A DNA stretch of 7,055 nucleotides, from positions 1-7,055 of the forward strand of contig ONUD01000182.1 of the NCBI GenBank assembly GCA_900320925.1, read 5' to 3'. Position 1 is the stretch's first letter. Each line of letters opens with the position of its first letter. The notes under the pieces were generated by a model. That model had not been told where the DNA came from. It saw nothing but the letters and a program-made list of their open reading frames with translations, and made no database searches. The DNA comes from an uncultured Eubacteriales bacterium. GTDB lineage: Bacteria; Bacillota; Clostridia; Oscillospirales; Acutalibacteraceae. The position numbers were made by a program, and so were the translations under genes. Shown here one piece after another: positions 6,323 to 7,055 of this stretch.

Positions 6323-7055
6323 TCATTCAGAGAGAATTTTTTGTGCATTTTGGTATAAAATCAAGTCTTTTTCCCTGTCCGTCAGTTCAGGAAGGGAACG
6401 GAAGTGGGAAAGATAGCTTCTCTGGTCATTCCAAGGGCTATCGGTCGCAAAGAGAATCTTATCCGCACCGTGCCGTCTGATGACACTGACCACCTCTTTG
6501 GCAGTGGTTTCACAGTAGCTTCCCAGCTCCGAAAAGGAACAGCTTACATCTATATAGCAGTTGGTGCCAAGGAGATATTTCTCCACTTCCTTATATACGT
6601 TGATTCCGCCCAGATGGGCAAAAATCAAAAACGGCTCTTTTGTCGGGATCCTGTCCAGTATCGCTCTTGCCTTTTTGGGAGGACAGTGAATGATGTCAAA
6701 GGCAGGATCCTCGCCTGCATGGGTGACCACTTTCAGCCCCAAGGCGGCACAGGCTTTGAGAATCCGGATATATCTTGCATCATCAATGAATGTCCCCGTA
6801 TAGTCGGGATGAATCTTGACGCCTTTGAAGCCGTTGTCTTTGAGCCATGACAATTTTTGTTCCGGCTCGTCATCGTCCGGGTGGATTCCCCCAAAGGAGA
6901 CCAAATTGTGATACGTTTGATTGATATGCAGGGCATACTGATTGATGGTATCAAACTGTCCCTTGCGGGTGGCAACCGGAAGAATGACGGATTTGTCAAT
7001 CCCTGCCTCCGCCATGCTGTCCAGCAAAGCCTGCAACGTGCCTTTGGTATACACC
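6323..7055 (-). CDS. Amidohydrolase-2 family metal-dependent hydrolase (5' end cut off)
   Basis: This is the C-terminal 243 or so residues of a TIM-barrel hydrolase of the amidohydrolase-related family (Pfam Amidohydro_2 type, the superfamily of ACMSD-like decarboxylases and hydrolases). Visible strand-end motifs, numbered from the first whole codon in the window, are FGGIHPDDD (54-62), GVKIHPDYTG (78-87), VVTHAGED (109-116), IFAHLGG (144-150) and FATDSPW (202-208). His82, His112, His147 and Asp205 are the likely metal or catalytic ligands. The family's N-terminal HxH metal motif is not present and should lie just outside the window. The first complete codon is GTG (7052-7054), most likely an internal Val and not a start. 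The substrate cannot be told. A terminator separates it from glgB, so a role in glycogen metabolism is not implied. Confidence 0.88.
   Translation of the reverse strand, partial: VYTKGTLQALLDSMAEAGIDKSVILPVATRKGQFDTINQYALHINQTYHNLVSFGGIHPDDDEPEQKLSWLKDNGFKGVKIHPDYTGTFIDDARYIRILKACAALGLKVVTHAGEDPAFDIIHCPPKKARAILDRIPTKEPFLIFAHLGGINVYKEVEKYLLGTNCYIDVSCSFSELGSYCETTAKEVVSVIRRHGADKILFATDSPWNDQRSYLSHFRSLPELTDREKDLILYQNAQKILSE

Noticed and set aside
6404..6850. Plus-strand ORF of 148 codons downstream of the antisense promoter
   Set aside because: Tempting because a purine-rich AGGAAGG precedes its GTG, but it is codon-aligned with the amidohydrolase, whose motifs are clear, and its protein looks like nothing known. 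Any transcript there is more likely a non-coding antisense RNA.
7052..7054. GTG as the start of the amidohydrolase
   Set aside because: Starting there would drop the first barrel strand and the HxH metal motif that the family needs, so the true start should lie beyond the window.

Overview
The window carries a compact bacterial glycogen-synthesis operon on the minus strand, in transcription order glgB, glgC, glgD, glgA, plus the 3' part of an unrelated-looking metal-dependent amidohydrolase gene upstream of it. The organism is most likely a Firmicute of the class Clostridia, probably a gut or rumen Oscillospiraceae/Ruminococcus-like bacterium. The reasons are a separate GlgD subunit beside GlgC (a Firmicutes arrangement), strong AGGAGG-type ribosome binding sites, near-consensus sigma-A promoters, AT-rich intergenic DNA, and Clostridia-like GlgC and GlgB sequences. 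The genus is an inference from remembered sequence style, not a database match.

Layout from the right edge leftward, which is the direction of transcription. (1) 6323-7055 is the C-terminal part of an amidohydrolase-2 family protein whose 5' end lies outside the window. (2) 6016-6322 is a 307-base intergenic region. It holds a strong intrinsic terminator for the amidohydrolase (6181-6216), a near-consensus promoter for the glg operon (6060-6088) with an inverted repeat over its -35, and a strong promoter-like sequence on the opposite strand (6281-6309) that points into the amidohydrolase gene. (3) 3949-6015 is glgB, with an unusual lysine-rich tail. (4) 2714-3928 is glgC. (5) 1599-2711 is glgD. 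(6) 153-1580 is glgA. (7) 1-152 holds a hairpin just after glgA, the probable operon terminator, followed by AT-rich DNA.

Together GlgC and GlgD make ADP-glucose from glucose-1-phosphate and ATP. GlgC is the catalytic subunit and GlgD a paralogue lacking key catalytic motifs. GlgA adds the glucose to alpha-1,4 chains and GlgB introduces alpha-1,6 branches. The genes are 2 to 20 bp apart, each with its own ribosome binding site, so they are very probably co-transcribed from the promoter before glgB. No glycogen phosphorylase or debranching enzyme is in the window.

The core content is ordinary. The points worth a second look are the histone-H1-like tail on GlgB, the antisense promoter with a perfect inverted repeat in its spacer, the repeated AAGTGCT motif at both promoters, and the missing lysine in the N-terminal KTGGL motif of GlgA. 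I saw no CRISPR array, mobile element, tRNA or rRNA.
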